Shown in pieces: positions 23,794 to 33,398 of a stretch of 64,000 nucleotides of DNA. Source of the DNA: Propionicimonas sp. (GTDB lineage: Bacteria > Actinomycetota > Actinomycetes > Propionibacteriales > Propionibacteriaceae); the NCBI GenBank assembly GCA_013791955.1, contig VMSW01000007.1:1178001-1242000 (forward strand), read 5' to 3'. Both the position numbers and the translations under genes were made by a program. Positions within the stretch are counted from its first letter, which is position 1; each line of letters begins with the position of its first letter. The notes beneath the pieces are model-generated. The model saw only the letters and a list, made by a program, of their open reading frames with translations. It had not been told where the DNA came from and searched no databases.

Positions 23794-23992
23794 TTTCTTC
23801 TCCTCTGGCGGGGTCGACCTGCTACATCGTAGGCGGCGCTGCAGGTGCCCGAAATCGCCAAACTACGTAATCCCCGCCAATCGAAGGATTGCCCATACCG
23901 GCACCGGGCCGCTGTTCGCCAGTATTGGGCCACTGAAGAACACCCCTCCACTGTTCGCCGCCGGTGGTGCCGCATCAGCAGCGAACGCTTAT

Positions 23993-24034
23993 CCGGCCCG
24001 GTCCTGATGCAACGGCGCATCAGGACGGGGCCGG
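23993..24034 (+). other. Long hairpin in the leader of the M16 peptidase gene
   Basis: A 10-bp perfect inner stem (24001-24010 with 24017-24026, loop AACGGC), one G-G mismatch and a further 7 bp (23993-23999 with 24028-24034) give 18 positions of stem. It ends 17 bases before the GTG start. It is either a terminator for an unseen upstream unit, a regulator site or a leader structure. Confidence 0.6.
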
Positions 24035-24051
24035 TGTGGTGAGATGGAGGG

Positions 24052-25344
24052 GTGCCCGCCGACGTCGCCAACTATCCAATCCACTCCCAGCTGCTCAGTA
24101 ACGGGATGCGGGTGTTGGTCAGCCCTGACAAGAGCGTGCCGATCGTGGCCGTCAACCTCTGGTACGACGTGGGCTCCCGCGATGAACGCGCTGGCGAGCA
24201 CGGCTGGGCGCATCTCTTCGAGCACCTGATGTTCTCCGGCTCGGCTCATGTGGCTAGCGGTGAGCACCTTCAACTGCTGCAAAGCCTGGGCGGATCCGTC
24301 AACGCCACCACCTGGTTCGACCGCACCAATTACTTTGACACCGTGCCGGTCGGCGCCCTCGATTTGGCCTTGTGGCTAGAAGCTGACCGGCTGGGCACCC
24401 TCGCCGACCACCTCAGCACTGAAGCGGTAGACACCCAGCGGGATGTGGTCAAGGAAGAGAAGCGCCAGCGCTACGACAATGTGCCCTACGGCGATGTGAT
24501 GCCGGCTCTGGTGGCCCTGGTCTTCGGCGCCGACCACCCCTACGGCCACACCACCATCGGTTCGATGGCCGACCTGGACGCGGCCACCCCCGCTTCGGCG
24601 GCTGACTTTTTCCGCACTCACTACCGTCCAGACAATGCCGTACTTACCCTGGTCGGCGACATCAACGTCCGCGACGGCTTCCGCCGGGCTGAACGAGCCT
24701 TCGGCCATCTGCCCGGACGTAACCGCCGGCGCCGACCCGCCCCGAAAACGCTGCCGCCGCTCACCGGGCTGCCCCGGCACACACTGTCGGGCAAGGTGCC
24801 AGCCGAAGTCAGTTACCTCGCCTGGCGTTTGCCCGCCCGCGACACCGCCAGCTTCGATGCGGCCGACCTGGCCTTGGCGGTTCTGGGGGCAGGCCAGACT
24901 TCACGGCTGCATCAGCGCCTGGTCAAGGAGCGTCGACTGGTGGCCTCGACCGCCGCGCAGGCGTTGCCGCTGATCGGCGGAAACTCCATCGGCCTGTTAC
25001 AGCTGCGGGCTCTCCCCCTCCGCGCGGTATCCGACGGCATCGAGGCGACCCTGGAGCAGGTCGCCAAGCTTGCCGCCGAGGGGCCAACCGAAGCCGAACT
25101 GGCCAGGGCCAAAGCCCAATTCACCCGGGAATGGTTGACCGACCTGTCCCGCTTCGACGCTCGAGCCGATCTGATCAGCACCTACGCAATGCTGCACGAT
25201 GACCCGGCCCGGGTGAACCGGCGCCTGGACGAAGCCAGCCAGATCACTGCTGACCAGGTGCAGGCCGCCACCGCCGAGCTGTTAGCACCGGAGGCTCGAG
25301 CCCAACTGGATTACCACGTGGAGGATGACAATGCGACGTCCTGA
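24052..25344 (+). CDS. M16-family zinc peptidase, catalytic subunit
   Basis: 430 residues. The inverted zinc motif HLFEH is at 54-58, with the downstream glutamate in the VVKEEKRQRYDN segment (about 130). The second M16 domain follows from about 170 to 410. The following gene encodes a second M16 protein that lacks the motif, which fits the two-subunit bacterial peptidases related to mitochondrial processing peptidase. The GTG at 24052 has TGAGAT ending 6 bases before it and only a GGAGG too close to act as a ribosome site, so a leaderless start is likely. No signal peptide is visible. Confidence 0.9.
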   Translation: MPADVANYPIHSQLLSNGMRVLVSPDKSVPIVAVNLWYDVGSRDERAGEHGWAHLFEHLMFSGSAHVASGEHLQLLQSLGGSVNATTWFDRTNYFDTVPVGALDLALWLEADRLGTLADHLSTEAVDTQRDVVKEEKRQRYDNVPYGDVMPALVALVFGADHPYGHTTIGSMADLDAATPASAADFFRTHYRPDNAVLTLVGDINVRDGFRRAERAFGHLPGRNRRRRPAPKTLPPLTGLPRHTLSGKVPAEVSYLAWRLPARDTASFDAADLALAVLGAGQTSRLHQRLVKERRLVASTAAQALPLIGGNSIGLLQLRALPLRAVSDGIEATLEQVAKLAAEGPTEAELARAKAQFTREWLTDLSRFDARADLISTYAMLHDDPARVNRRLDEASQITADQVQAATAELLAPEARAQLDYHVEDDNATS

Positions 25345-26671
25345 GCATCGTCCCGAGGTCGGTGCGCCGGCCCGCTGGCGCTTCGGTGAGCCGGATCGAC
25401 TCTGGCTCGACAACGGCTTGCAGGTGCTGGTCTGCCACCGCCCCGGGCAGCATGTGGCGTCGGTGTGCCTTTCGGTGGACATCCCACTCAACGCCGAACC
25501 AGAACAATTCGAAGGCGTAGCCACCATCGCTCAGCGCTGCCTGGATGAGGGCACCGCAGCGCATCCCGGGCCAAGCTTCGCTGAGGCGCTGGAAGATATC
25601 GGGGCCAGCTTGGACGGATCAGTCGGCTATTCAGCCAGCCAGCTGTTTCTCGACGTGCCTATGCCAAGGCTCGGCGAAGCCCTGGCCTTGCTGGCCGAAG
25701 CAGTCCGGACGCCGGAACTGGAAGCGGTCGAAATCGAGCGCCACTGCGAGTTGCGGCTGGCCGAGATTGACCACACCCTGGCCAGTTCAACCCGCAGTGC
25801 CCAACTCGCCTTCCGCAAGGCCTGCCTGCCCAAGCGCTTCCGCGCCTCCCGAATGGCCGCTGGTAGCCCCGAAAGCGTGGCGGCGATCACCGCGGCCGCC
25901 GTGCGTCGCTTCCATGCCCAGCAGTACCGCCCCGACGCCACCACCTTGATCATCACCGGCGACCTCGGCTCCGGAGTGCTCGCTGCGGTGGAAGACGCCT
26001 TCGCCGACTGGTCGGTGCCCGGCGACACCTCCCAGGAACACCAAGCCCCGAATCGGCGCCGTCCGCACCGCTGGTTGATTGACCGCCCAGGGGCCGTGCA
26101 GGCAGATATCCGGCTCGGGGTTTTCGGCATCGATCGCACTGATCCCCGATGGGCTGATGCCCAAGTAGCCGCCCACGTGGTCGGCGGCGCGTTCTTGAGC
26201 CGCCTCAACCGCGTGCTGCGCGAAGAACGTGGCTTCACCTACGGGGTGCATCTGGTCAACCAGCCGATGCGCAGCGGCGGGCTGCTGGCCGTTCAGGGCT
26301 CATTCCGCACCGAGGTGGTGGCCGAAGCGGTCACTTTGGCCGCCAAACTGATCGACGTGCGCACCAATCCGATCACCGAGGCTGAAGTGGCCGAGGCAGT
26401 CAGCTACCACCTGGGCAGCGCTCCCCTGCGCTACTCCACCGCCCAAGGCGTCACCCAGCATCTGGCCGCCCTGGTTGCCGCCGGACTCACCGCGCAGTTC
26501 ATCGACGCCCACAACCTGGCTCTGGCGCAGGTGACCGCAACCTCGGCCACCGATGCGCTAACCGAATTGCTGCCACCGGACCGCTTAACCCTGGTCGCGG
26601 TCGGGGACGCTGGCGCCCTGCGCGGGCCGCTGACCGATGCTGGCTGGCCAGCGACCGAGCACCGGCTCTAG
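25325..26671 (+). CDS. M16-family peptidase-like protein, non-catalytic subunit
   Basis: 448 residues. The M16 fold is clear, but the zinc motif is replaced by AQRCLDEGT. The conserved C-domain LNRVLREERGFTYGVH keeps the Arg...Tyr pair that non-catalytic subunits use to bind substrate. It overlaps the catalytic subunit gene by 20 bases. ATGs at 25325 and 25331 are both possible. It likely forms a heterodimer with the upstream protein. Its stop overlaps the stop of the convergent UPF0182 gene. Confidence 0.88.
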   Translation: MTMRRPEHRPEVGAPARWRFGEPDRLWLDNGLQVLVCHRPGQHVASVCLSVDIPLNAEPEQFEGVATIAQRCLDEGTAAHPGPSFAEALEDIGASLDGSVGYSASQLFLDVPMPRLGEALALLAEAVRTPELEAVEIERHCELRLAEIDHTLASSTRSAQLAFRKACLPKRFRASRMAAGSPESVAAITAAAVRRFHAQQYRPDATTLIITGDLGSGVLAAVEDAFADWSVPGDTSQEHQAPNRRRPHRWLIDRPGAVQADIRLGVFGIDRTDPRWADAQVAAHVVGGAFLSRLNRVLREERGFTYGVHLVNQPMRSGGLLAVQGSFRTEVVAEAVTLAAKLIDVRTNPITEAEVAEAVSYHLGSAPLRYSTAQGVTQHLAALVAAGLTAQFIDAHNLALAQVTATSATDALTELLPPDRLTLVAVGDAGALRGPLTDAGWPATEHRL

Positions 26672-29535
26672 CGGCCCAACTTCTTCAGCGCTGCGGCGAT
26701 CGCCTGCTTGGCCACCCCGATCTGCTTTTGGTATTCGGCCAGATCGCCCTTACGAAGGGCAGCATCGGCGGCGTCGAAGGCGGTTTGGGCCTTCTTCAGG
26801 TCGGCTGCTGCGCCGGCCGAGTCGGTACTGCCGGGCTGATCTGGAGTGGTCGGAGTAGTTGGCGTCGTCGGGGTTTGGCCACCTTCCCCAGTAGATGCTC
26901 CCGCATCACCAGCGAAGACCTGATCCAGCGCCTCCTGCAACGTTTCGCCGATGCCCACCTTCTCCCCGAACCGCACCGCCACAAAGCGCAATGCCGGGTA
27001 GGAGCCAGTGCTGCCCTGGCGGGCGGTGTAGATCGGCATCACATAGAGCAGGCCACTGCCCATCGGCAAGGTCAGCAGGTTGCCGTACCTCGCCTCAGCC
27101 GAGCCCTGATTGGTGTAGTTGCGCAGCAACTCGGCGAACCGGTTGTCGGTGGTCATCGCATTGAAGGTCTGCCCAGGTCCATCGACCTGATGGGTGGCCG
27201 ACATTCGCAACACCCGCAACTTGCCGTAGTTGGGACTGGTCGCCTCGGCCACCACTGACAGGTAGGACGCCAGGTTTGACCGCCCCTTGGGGACGAACAC
27301 CGCAGTCTGGCTGAACACCGCCGCGTCGTCACCGGGCCACTTGATCGACAGGTAGTAGGGCGGTTCGGCCACCCCGGAGGTGGTCTGAGCCTGACCACTG
27401 GTCTGCTTGGTCGGATCAGCTGGCACCTGCCACAGGTCGGACTGCTGGTACCAGGCGTTGGCATCGGTCATGTGGTAGCGCGACAGCACCTGACGCTGCA
27501 CCTTGAACAGATCGCCGGGATAGCGCAGGTGAGCCAACAGCTCGGGGCTGATGGCTTCCTTGGGCTTGATCGAGCCCGGGAAGGCGGCACTGTAGGCCGC
27601 CAGAATCGGATCGGCGCTGTCCCATGCGTAAAGACTTACGGTGCCATCGGTGGCGTCCACCACCGCTTTGACCGAGTTGCGCAGGTAGTTGAGGTTGGCG
27701 TCGGCCTGGCTGCCCAGCAATGAGGACTGAGTGTCAGTGGTCGCGTCCTGCAGAGATTGGGTCTGGCTGTTCGGGTAGTTCTCCGAAACCGTGTAGCCAT
27801 CGACGATCCAGACCAGCCGGGAGTTGACCACTGCCGGGTAGGTGTTGGAATCCAGGGTCAGCCAGGGCGCCACCGCGGCGACCCGCTCCTTGGGGGTGCG
27901 TTGATAGAGCACCTGCGAGGCCGAGTTCACCCGATCCGAAAGCAACATGTTCAAATCCATGAAGTGCGTGGCGTAGAGCAGCCGGGTGAACATGTCCCCG
28001 ATCGGCACCCCGCCAGCGCCGGCATAGGTGTTGTAGGTTTCCTGACCACTGGTGCTGCCACCTGGGGTGTCCAACTCGATTGGAGCCTGACCGGCTTCGC
28101 GCCCCACGATGGCGTAGGTGGAGCTGTTCTCGCCGAAGTAGATGCGTCCCTCGTACTTGCCGAACTCATCATTGGGCGGCAGATCGCCACCGATCCACAC
28201 CGGATCGCCAGACCCGCTGCGCTTGTTGCCGTACGCCCCAACCAGGCCATAGCCGTGGGTGTAAACGGTGTGCAGGTTGTTCCAGCTCTTGTCCGGTAGC
28301 TTCGATTGATCCAGTTCGCGAGCCGCGACTACCACGTCAGATTCGACGCCGTTGATCATGTAGCGATCCACATCGAGGATGTTCTGGAAGGCGTAGTAGT
28401 TCTTGACCTGTTGCAGCTGGTCGAAGCTGTCGGGCACGACGGCCGGGTCGATCAGCCGGATTCCGGGCAAAGCCTCGGCGTCCTCCTTCAGCTGTCCGGG
28501 ACGGGTCTGCACCACTGCGTTGTAGTCGGCCACTTCGGTGTTGGTGAGCCCGAATGCGGTGCGGGTCGCCTCGATGTTGGCCTGGATGTAGGGACGTTCC
28601 TTGTCCGGCTCGTTGGGCAGCACCTGGAAGGAGCGCACCACGGCCGGGTAGATCAGGCCAAGAATGACCCCAGAGATGATCATCAAGATGACCCCGGCCA
28701 GCGGCAGGGTGTTGCGCCGAAGGAAGCCATTGGTGAAGAACAGTGCGCCGACCAGGAAGGCGATCGCCGCGATCACCACTTTGGCACCGACCCGGGCGTG
28801 ATCGTCGGTGTACTGCATGCCGGTCAGCAGGGTGCCCTGCTCCAGCAGCACCCCGTAGCGGCCGAGGAGCTGGTTAAACCCATAGAGCACCAGGATCACC
28901 CCGGCCAGGATCGACAAGTGCAGTCGAGCCGGACGCGCCTCGGCAGCGGTGCGGACCCGTCCGATGGCCAGGCCGCCGGTAGTGAAATGCACCGCGCTCG
29001 CCGCGATCAGGGCGAACACAGTGGCCGACATCGCGAACCCCAGCAGCTCAGAAAACACTGGGTAGTCAAAGACGTAGAAGCTCACATCGGCGTTGAAATA
29101 CGGATCTGCGACCCCAAATGGCTGCCGGTTCAGCCAGGCGAGGTATTTCAGCGACTGGCTCGCCCCACCAGCCCCAGCCATGAAGCCCAAGAACACCGAC
29201 GGCACCAGGATCGCCAACCAGACGTTCTTTTCCAGCAGCGCCCGGTACCGATCAAGCAGATTGCTCTGGCCACCGCGGCGTACCACCGGGCGCAGCCGGT
29301 AGGCGATCCACATGTTGCCGCCCACCATCGCCGCCATCGAGACGAAGAAGGCAGCGAACAGCACCACCTGGGCCCACAACTGAGTGGTGAATACCTGCGG
29401 ATAGGCCACCGAGTCGAACCACAGCTTGTCGGTCCACAACTCGGCGAAGACCACCCACACCACCAGCACGCCAGCCAGAGTGAGCAGACTGGGAACTAGC
29501 AGGTTGCGCCGGGATTCGGCTGCGGTCGCATTCAC
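26668..29535 (-). CDS. UPF0182 family large membrane protein
   Basis: 955 residues, within the usual 900-1000 range. Seven N-terminal membrane helices occupy about the first 310 residues. A large extracytoplasmic domain follows, with conserved tracts such as RDYHVRFD-like antisense excluded and ATRTAFGL, VYTHGYGLVGAYG and FGENSSTYAIVG. A Thr/Pro repeat (PTTPTTPTTPDQPG) then leads to a C-terminal helix (about 905-955). AAGGAG lies 9 bases before the ATG. The family is nearly universal in actinobacteria (Rv3193c) and has no settled function. Confidence 0.93.
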   Translation of the reverse strand: MNATAAESRRNLLVPSLLTLAGVLVVWVVFAELWTDKLWFDSVAYPQVFTTQLWAQVVLFAAFFVSMAAMVGGNMWIAYRLRPVVRRGGQSNLLDRYRALLEKNVWLAILVPSVFLGFMAGAGGASQSLKYLAWLNRQPFGVADPYFNADVSFYVFDYPVFSELLGFAMSATVFALIAASAVHFTTGGLAIGRVRTAAEARPARLHLSILAGVILVLYGFNQLLGRYGVLLEQGTLLTGMQYTDDHARVGAKVVIAAIAFLVGALFFTNGFLRRNTLPLAGVILMIISGVILGLIYPAVVRSFQVLPNEPDKERPYIQANIEATRTAFGLTNTEVADYNAVVQTRPGQLKEDAEALPGIRLIDPAVVPDSFDQLQQVKNYYAFQNILDVDRYMINGVESDVVVAARELDQSKLPDKSWNNLHTVYTHGYGLVGAYGNKRSGSGDPVWIGGDLPPNDEFGKYEGRIYFGENSSTYAIVGREAGQAPIELDTPGGSTSGQETYNTYAGAGGVPIGDMFTRLLYATHFMDLNMLLSDRVNSASQVLYQRTPKERVAAVAPWLTLDSNTYPAVVNSRLVWIVDGYTVSENYPNSQTQSLQDATTDTQSSLLGSQADANLNYLRNSVKAVVDATDGTVSLYAWDSADPILAAYSAAFPGSIKPKEAISPELLAHLRYPGDLFKVQRQVLSRYHMTDANAWYQQSDLWQVPADPTKQTSGQAQTTSGVAEPPYYLSIKWPGDDAAVFSQTAVFVPKGRSNLASYLSVVAEATSPNYGKLRVLRMSATHQVDGPGQTFNAMTTDNRFAELLRNYTNQGSAEARYGNLLTLPMGSGLLYVMPIYTARQGSTGSYPALRFVAVRFGEKVGIGETLQEALDQVFAGDAGASTGEGGQTPTTPTTPTTPDQPGSTDSAGAAADLKKAQTAFDAADAALRKGDLAEYQKQIGVAKQAIAAALKKLGR

Positions 29536-29566
29536 TCAATACTCCTTGCCAGGCGATCAGGATCGA

Positions 29567-30067
29567 TCACTCAAATGTATGCGCCAGCGCATCAGCCAGC
29601 GCTGGCACGAGGTCGGAGCCACCCAACAGCTCGCCCTCACCATCACGTACCCGGGCCACGCCGTGACGCAGCCCGTCCCGGGTAACACCAACCACGACTC
29701 GCAATTCCAGGCGATCGGGATGCTCGGCCACGATCTGGGCAGCCTGATCCAGGTCATCAGGAAGCTCCGATTCGGCATCAGCAGGCAAAAAGGCCCGCTC
29801 AAGGGACAATACGCAACCGGTGACGGCTGGCGGCCAGGCAATCTGAGCCAGCGCTTCGGCCAGGTCAGCGCCGGGGCGGAAAGTCTCCTGCTCGACCGAA
29901 CTGAAACCGTCCGAAGCCGCTGCTTTCAGCTGCTCAGCCAGGTGCGGTTCAGCCGCGATCAGATCAGCAGTTTTTACTAAAGCGAACAGACGCGCCGGCT
30001 GATCCCAGCCGAGTCTGCCAACGTGCCGCTCCACCTCAACCAGCGCGGCTAGCAATCTGTCACTCAT
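29567..30067 (-). CDS. PPA1309-family protein
   Basis: 166 residues from the ATG at 30067, which forms the ATGA overlap with the upstream protease gene; an in-frame GTG at 30073 is less likely. It matches the actinobacterial PPA1309 family named from Cutibacterium acnes: an acidic, soluble protein with WDQPARLFALVKTADL near the start and LELRVVVGVTRDGLRHG near the end. Function unknown. Coupling to the PDZ/Lon-like protease and closeness to UPF0182 is a conserved arrangement. Confidence 0.88.
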   Translation of the reverse strand: MSDRLLAALVEVERHVGRLGWDQPARLFALVKTADLIAAEPHLAEQLKAAASDGFSSVEQETFRPGADLAEALAQIAWPPAVTGCVLSLERAFLPADAESELPDDLDQAAQIVAEHPDRLELRVVVGVTRDGLRHGVARVRDGEGELLGGSDLVPALADALAHTFE

Positions 30068-31113
30068 GAGCACCCCGGAACTGTGTTGGCCGTACTAGCG
30101 TCTGCAAGCGCTGCGAGGCTGTCGATAGCCTCGCTGAGGCTCTCTACCGGTACCAGCCGCACGCCAGCTGGCACAGCGGCAACATTCGCACAGTTCTGCT
30201 TTGGCAGCAGGAAGACTGTGGCTTTGTCGCGCGCGGCGGCGGCGATCTTTTCGGTGACCCCGCCGATGCCGCCGATCTTGCCATCAGCGCTCATGGTGCC
30301 TGTGCCAGCGATTACCTGACCAGCCACCAGCTCGCCTGGAGTCAGCCGGTCATAGATGGCCAAGGCAAACATCAGCCCAGCACTGGAACCGCCGACGCTC
30401 GGGTCAACCGCGAAGCTCACTTGTGGCTCATAGGAGTAGCCGATCGACAGGTCGATGCCGACCACCGGTGTGTCCGGAGTGGCGTTGCTGGCCCTGGTGG
30501 TCACGGTCTTCTGCACCGGAACGCGGTCACGAATGAGGGTGAAGACGACTTTCTGACCGACATGGCGGTTCTTCACCGCTTCAATCACGTCTTCGGGAGT
30601 TGCCACTGGCACCGCGTCCACGGCACTGATCAGATCGCCAGCCTTGAGGACGCCGGCCGCAGGCCCAGCTGTCTGCACCGAGTAGACCATCGGCATTTCG
30701 GTGACATCAATCTGGGTGGCTCGAAGTGCCGCCACCACCGCACTGGTCTGGGATTGGGACATCAACTCCGACTCTTGGTGGTCGACGTCAGTCGCCGAGG
30801 TGCCGGGGCGGTAGATCGCCACCCGGGGCAGCACCGCCCGATCAGGCATCCAGTAGGAGATCAGCACTTCCGGCAGGCTCAGACTGCTGTCCGGTGCGGT
30901 AACCGAAATGGTGGTCATTCGCAGTTCCCCAGCCGAGGGGTAAGTGGGCGCCCCGGTAATCGCGATCGCGTCACGATTATCGATTCGGCCCAACAGGTCG
31001 TAGGTGCTGCCAGGCGCCCAAGCGATGAACGGCACCGGAACGAGCGCGATCACGGCAGCAAGCACGACGAAGAGCAGCGCCGAAATGGCTGCCGTCCAGG
31101 TTTGTCGCGTCAT
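30064..31113 (-). CDS. Membrane-anchored PDZ/Lon-like (S16) serine protease
   Basis: 349 residues from the ATG at 31113 with GGGAGG 5 bases upstream; a GTG at 31119 is the alternative. One N-terminal helix (about 9-31) anchors it facing out. A PDZ domain lies at about 125-205 (GVLKAGDLISAVDAVPV). The S16 domain follows, with the nucleophile in GGSSAGLMFAL (about 245) and the lysine of the Ser-Lys dyad in the GKIGGIGGVTEKI region (about 287-299). There is no ATPase domain, as in YlbL/Rv3194c. It probably processes membrane or cell-surface proteins; substrates are unknown. Confidence 0.92.
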   Translation of the reverse strand: MTRQTWTAAISALLFVVLAAVIALVPVPFIAWAPGSTYDLLGRIDNRDAIAITGAPTYPSAGELRMTTISVTAPDSSLSLPEVLISYWMPDRAVLPRVAIYRPGTSATDVDHQESELMSQSQTSAVVAALRATQIDVTEMPMVYSVQTAGPAAGVLKAGDLISAVDAVPVATPEDVIEAVKNRHVGQKVVFTLIRDRVPVQKTVTTRASNATPDTPVVGIDLSIGYSYEPQVSFAVDPSVGGSSAGLMFALAIYDRLTPGELVAGQVIAGTGTMSADGKIGGIGGVTEKIAAAARDKATVFLLPKQNCANVAAVPAGVRLVPVESLSEAIDSLAALADASTANTVPGCS

Positions 31114-31217
31114 GCCCACCTCCCTGAGTGTCTGCGCAAAAGAACCCTACCGGTTCACAGCAGCGCACACCTTGGTGGGTGCGCGACAATGGAAGGCCAC
31201 ACGATCGAGGAGCGCTC

Positions 31218-32564
31218 ATGGTTGATCCGGGTAGTCCAGACCAGATTCCCGAGCCCGGGGACGACGACCAGGCGCTGCTGCGGTTCCTGGCCCAGTTCGG
31301 AATTGCCCCGGATGCTGCCGGACAGCTGGACCCTGATCAACTGATGGAGCAGATGCAGTCGATGCTGGCTGCGTTCAACACCCAACTGGCTGGCTTTGGC
31401 GCCGCCGATGCGGCCAGCGGCATGAACTGGGGCTTCACCCATGACCTGATTCGGCGCGCCACCGCCGCCGCCGGCCCTGACCCAGCGCCCACCCCGGCTC
31501 AGCAGGCCCGCATTCGGGACGCGGTGGCCCTGGCCGACCTTTGGCTGGACGAGGCGATCAGCTTCGATCGACTCAGCTCCCAGCCCATGGCCTGGCGTCG
31601 CGCTGACTGGGTGGAACACACCTTCAACACCTGGCAGCAACTGATCCGTCCGGTGATCACCCAGCTGTCAGTGGCCCTGCAAACCCTGGGCGGCGAGGAC
31701 CAGCCAACCGGGGTGGAGCCGATGATGCGGTTGGCCGTGGCCAGCATGTTTGGCGCCCAGGTGAGTCAAACCCTGTCCACGCTGGCCACCAGCGTCCTCA
31801 GCGGCTCTGACATCAGTTTGCCGATCACCGATGAGGCCCGGGTGACCCTGCTGCCGGTGAATGTCGAAGCTTTCGCCGAAGGCCTCACCTCCGATATCGA
31901 CGACCTGCTGCTCTTCCTGGCGATCCGCGAGGCGGCCCGGCAGCGGCTCTTCGCTGCGGTGGCCTGGCTCGGCCCCCAACTGCTGGCCCTCATCGAGCAT
32001 TACGCCCGCGAAATCACCATTGATCCCGATGCGCTGACCCAAGCAGTGGAGGGCCAGTTAGCCAATGTGCTGAGTGCCGCCGATCTGGAAAAGGCCGGCG
32101 ATGCGGTGGCACATTCGCTGTTCGCTCCGCAGCAGACCGCCGAGCAGAAAGAGGTGCTGGCCCGGCTGGAGACCCTGCTCGCCCTGGTTGAGGGCTGGGT
32201 AGATGAGGTCACCGCTCAGGTGACCGAGCCACGGATGCCGGCCGCCGCGCCGCTCACCGAGATGTTGCGGCGACGACGGGCCTCCGGTGGACCGGCCGAA
32301 ACCGCGTTGCGCAACCTGGTTGGGCTGGAGTTACGTCCGCGTCGCACCAGAGACGCGGCCAATCTGTGGGCGGCCACTAGGACTGCCCGCGGGGTGGCGG
32401 GACGGGATTCGGTCTGGGCCCATCCCGACCTGGTGCCAGACGCAGCGGCCCTTGATGATCCGCTCGGCTTCGCCAACCCCGACCAGCACCAGTCAGGCAC
32501 CGACGAGCTGGACGAGGAACTGGCCCGCCTACTGGATGAAGAAGGCGGCTCGGGAAACCGCTGA
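31218..32564 (+). CDS. DUF2342 (putative zinc metalloprotease/hydrolase) protein
   Basis: 448 residues from the ATG at 31218, with GAGGAG 5 bases upstream. It is mostly helical, with LLLFLAIREAARQRLFAAV and LALVEGWVDEV typical of the DUF2342 fold. No HEXXH motif is present: where metalloprotease-like members have EGH, this one has EGW, as I recall also for Rv3195-type members. An active protease is therefore doubtful. It follows the divergent PDZ/Lon-like gene and converges on the HELAH peptidase gene, 3 bases apart. Confidence 0.88.
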   Translation: MVDPGSPDQIPEPGDDDQALLRFLAQFGIAPDAAGQLDPDQLMEQMQSMLAAFNTQLAGFGAADAASGMNWGFTHDLIRRATAAAGPDPAPTPAQQARIRDAVALADLWLDEAISFDRLSSQPMAWRRADWVEHTFNTWQQLIRPVITQLSVALQTLGGEDQPTGVEPMMRLAVASMFGAQVSQTLSTLATSVLSGSDISLPITDEARVTLLPVNVEAFAEGLTSDIDDLLLFLAIREAARQRLFAAVAWLGPQLLALIEHYAREITIDPDALTQAVEGQLANVLSAADLEKAGDAVAHSLFAPQQTAEQKEVLARLETLLALVEGWVDEVTAQVTEPRMPAAAPLTEMLRRRRASGGPAETALRNLVGLELRPRRTRDAANLWAATRTARGVAGRDSVWAHPDLVPDAAALDDPLGFANPDQHQSGTDELDEELARLLDEEGGSGNR

Positions 32565-32567
32565 GGC

Positions 32568-33131
32568 TCAGAGCTGGCAATCCTCATCGAGATCGGCGGG
32601 CCGACCAGCCGCACCGGCATCGACGGCATTTTGGTAGCCAGCCAGATAGGCCTTGGCTGCTTCGAGTTTCGGGTAGCCGGCGATCAGCGCGTGAAAGGCC
32701 GCAGAGTGGTTCGGCTGCAGCAGGTGAGCAAGTTCGTGCAGCAGCACGTAATCAAGCACCCACGGCGGCATCGAACGCAGCCGGGAAGACAGCCGTATCT
32801 GCCCGGTAGGCGTAGTACAGGACCCCCACCGGCGTTGTTGGTTATCGACCCAGCTCACCTGCACCGGCGGCATCGGCACCCCGGTGTCGCCGAGGTAGCT
32901 GCGATAGAGCACCTGCGCCCGTCCGGCCAACTCGTCATCGCCAAGGCGGGCTCCGGTGCGCGCCTCCCGACGCAGGAAGCGCTCCACCAGCGGCGGCAGC
33001 AACTCAGCCTCTTGGGCCTTGGTCATTCGCTGCGGCACCAGAGCGATGAGGCGGCCCCGCTCTCTGGTCACCGTCAGGGTGCGGCGGCGGCGCGCGCTGC
33101 GCCGTACTTCGATCTCCGCTGGTCCAGCCAT
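32568..33131 (-). CDS. YgjP/SprT-like metallopeptidase (HELAH motif)
   Basis: 187 residues from the ATG at 33131. Zinc ligands are the two histidines of HELAH with a third in QPNHSAAFHALI. The conserved QRRWGSCTTPTGQIRLSS stretch precedes it, as in the YgjP/DUF45 family. TAGTGT ends 7 bases before this ATG, a leaderless-type promoter, which favours it over the in-frame ATG at 33200. A soluble protein; substrate unknown. Convergent with the DUF2342 gene. Confidence 0.88.
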   Translation of the reverse strand: MAGPAEIEVRRSARRRRTLTVTRERGRLIALVPQRMTKAQEAELLPPLVERFLRREARTGARLGDDELAGRAQVLYRSYLGDTGVPMPPVQVSWVDNQQRRWGSCTTPTGQIRLSSRLRSMPPWVLDYVLLHELAHLLQPNHSAAFHALIAGYPKLEAAKAYLAGYQNAVDAGAAGRPADLDEDCQL

Positions 33132-33278
33132 GCCCGGCACACTACGACACGCCAGTGACACTTCGGTTGACCCCCGACGTAGCTGGGCACTAACTTTCAT
33201 GACGAGGCCCCCAGGGTCCGATTTGCTAGCAGGGGAAGGCAAGCGAATTGGAAGCTGGGGGTTCTCGCCGTCCGCGTA

Positions 33279-33310
33279 GCCCCGGTTGACGTGCAAGTGC
33301 CCCGGTTGAC
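33279..33310 (+). repeat. Two 12-base direct repeats 20 bases apart
   Basis: GCCCCGGTTGAC occurs at 33279-33290 and 33299-33310, exactly two helical turns apart. A TAGACT box (33333-33338) lies downstream. Likely a regulator site or tandem -35 regions for the small zinc-protein gene at 33399. Confidence 0.45.
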
Positions 33311-33398
33311 CGCATTCTTCAAGGCTGGGGCATAGACTGAGCGCGGCATTCGTAGCCGAGCCCATCCCTGGGCAAAAGCCGACCTACAGGAGGATTAC

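Noticed and set aside
28306-29499. A 397-codon open frame on the plus strand opposite UPF0182
   Set aside because: It is antisense to a highly conserved gene. GC-rich codons leave few stops in the opposite frames, and the translation is Gln/His/Asp-rich with no domain.
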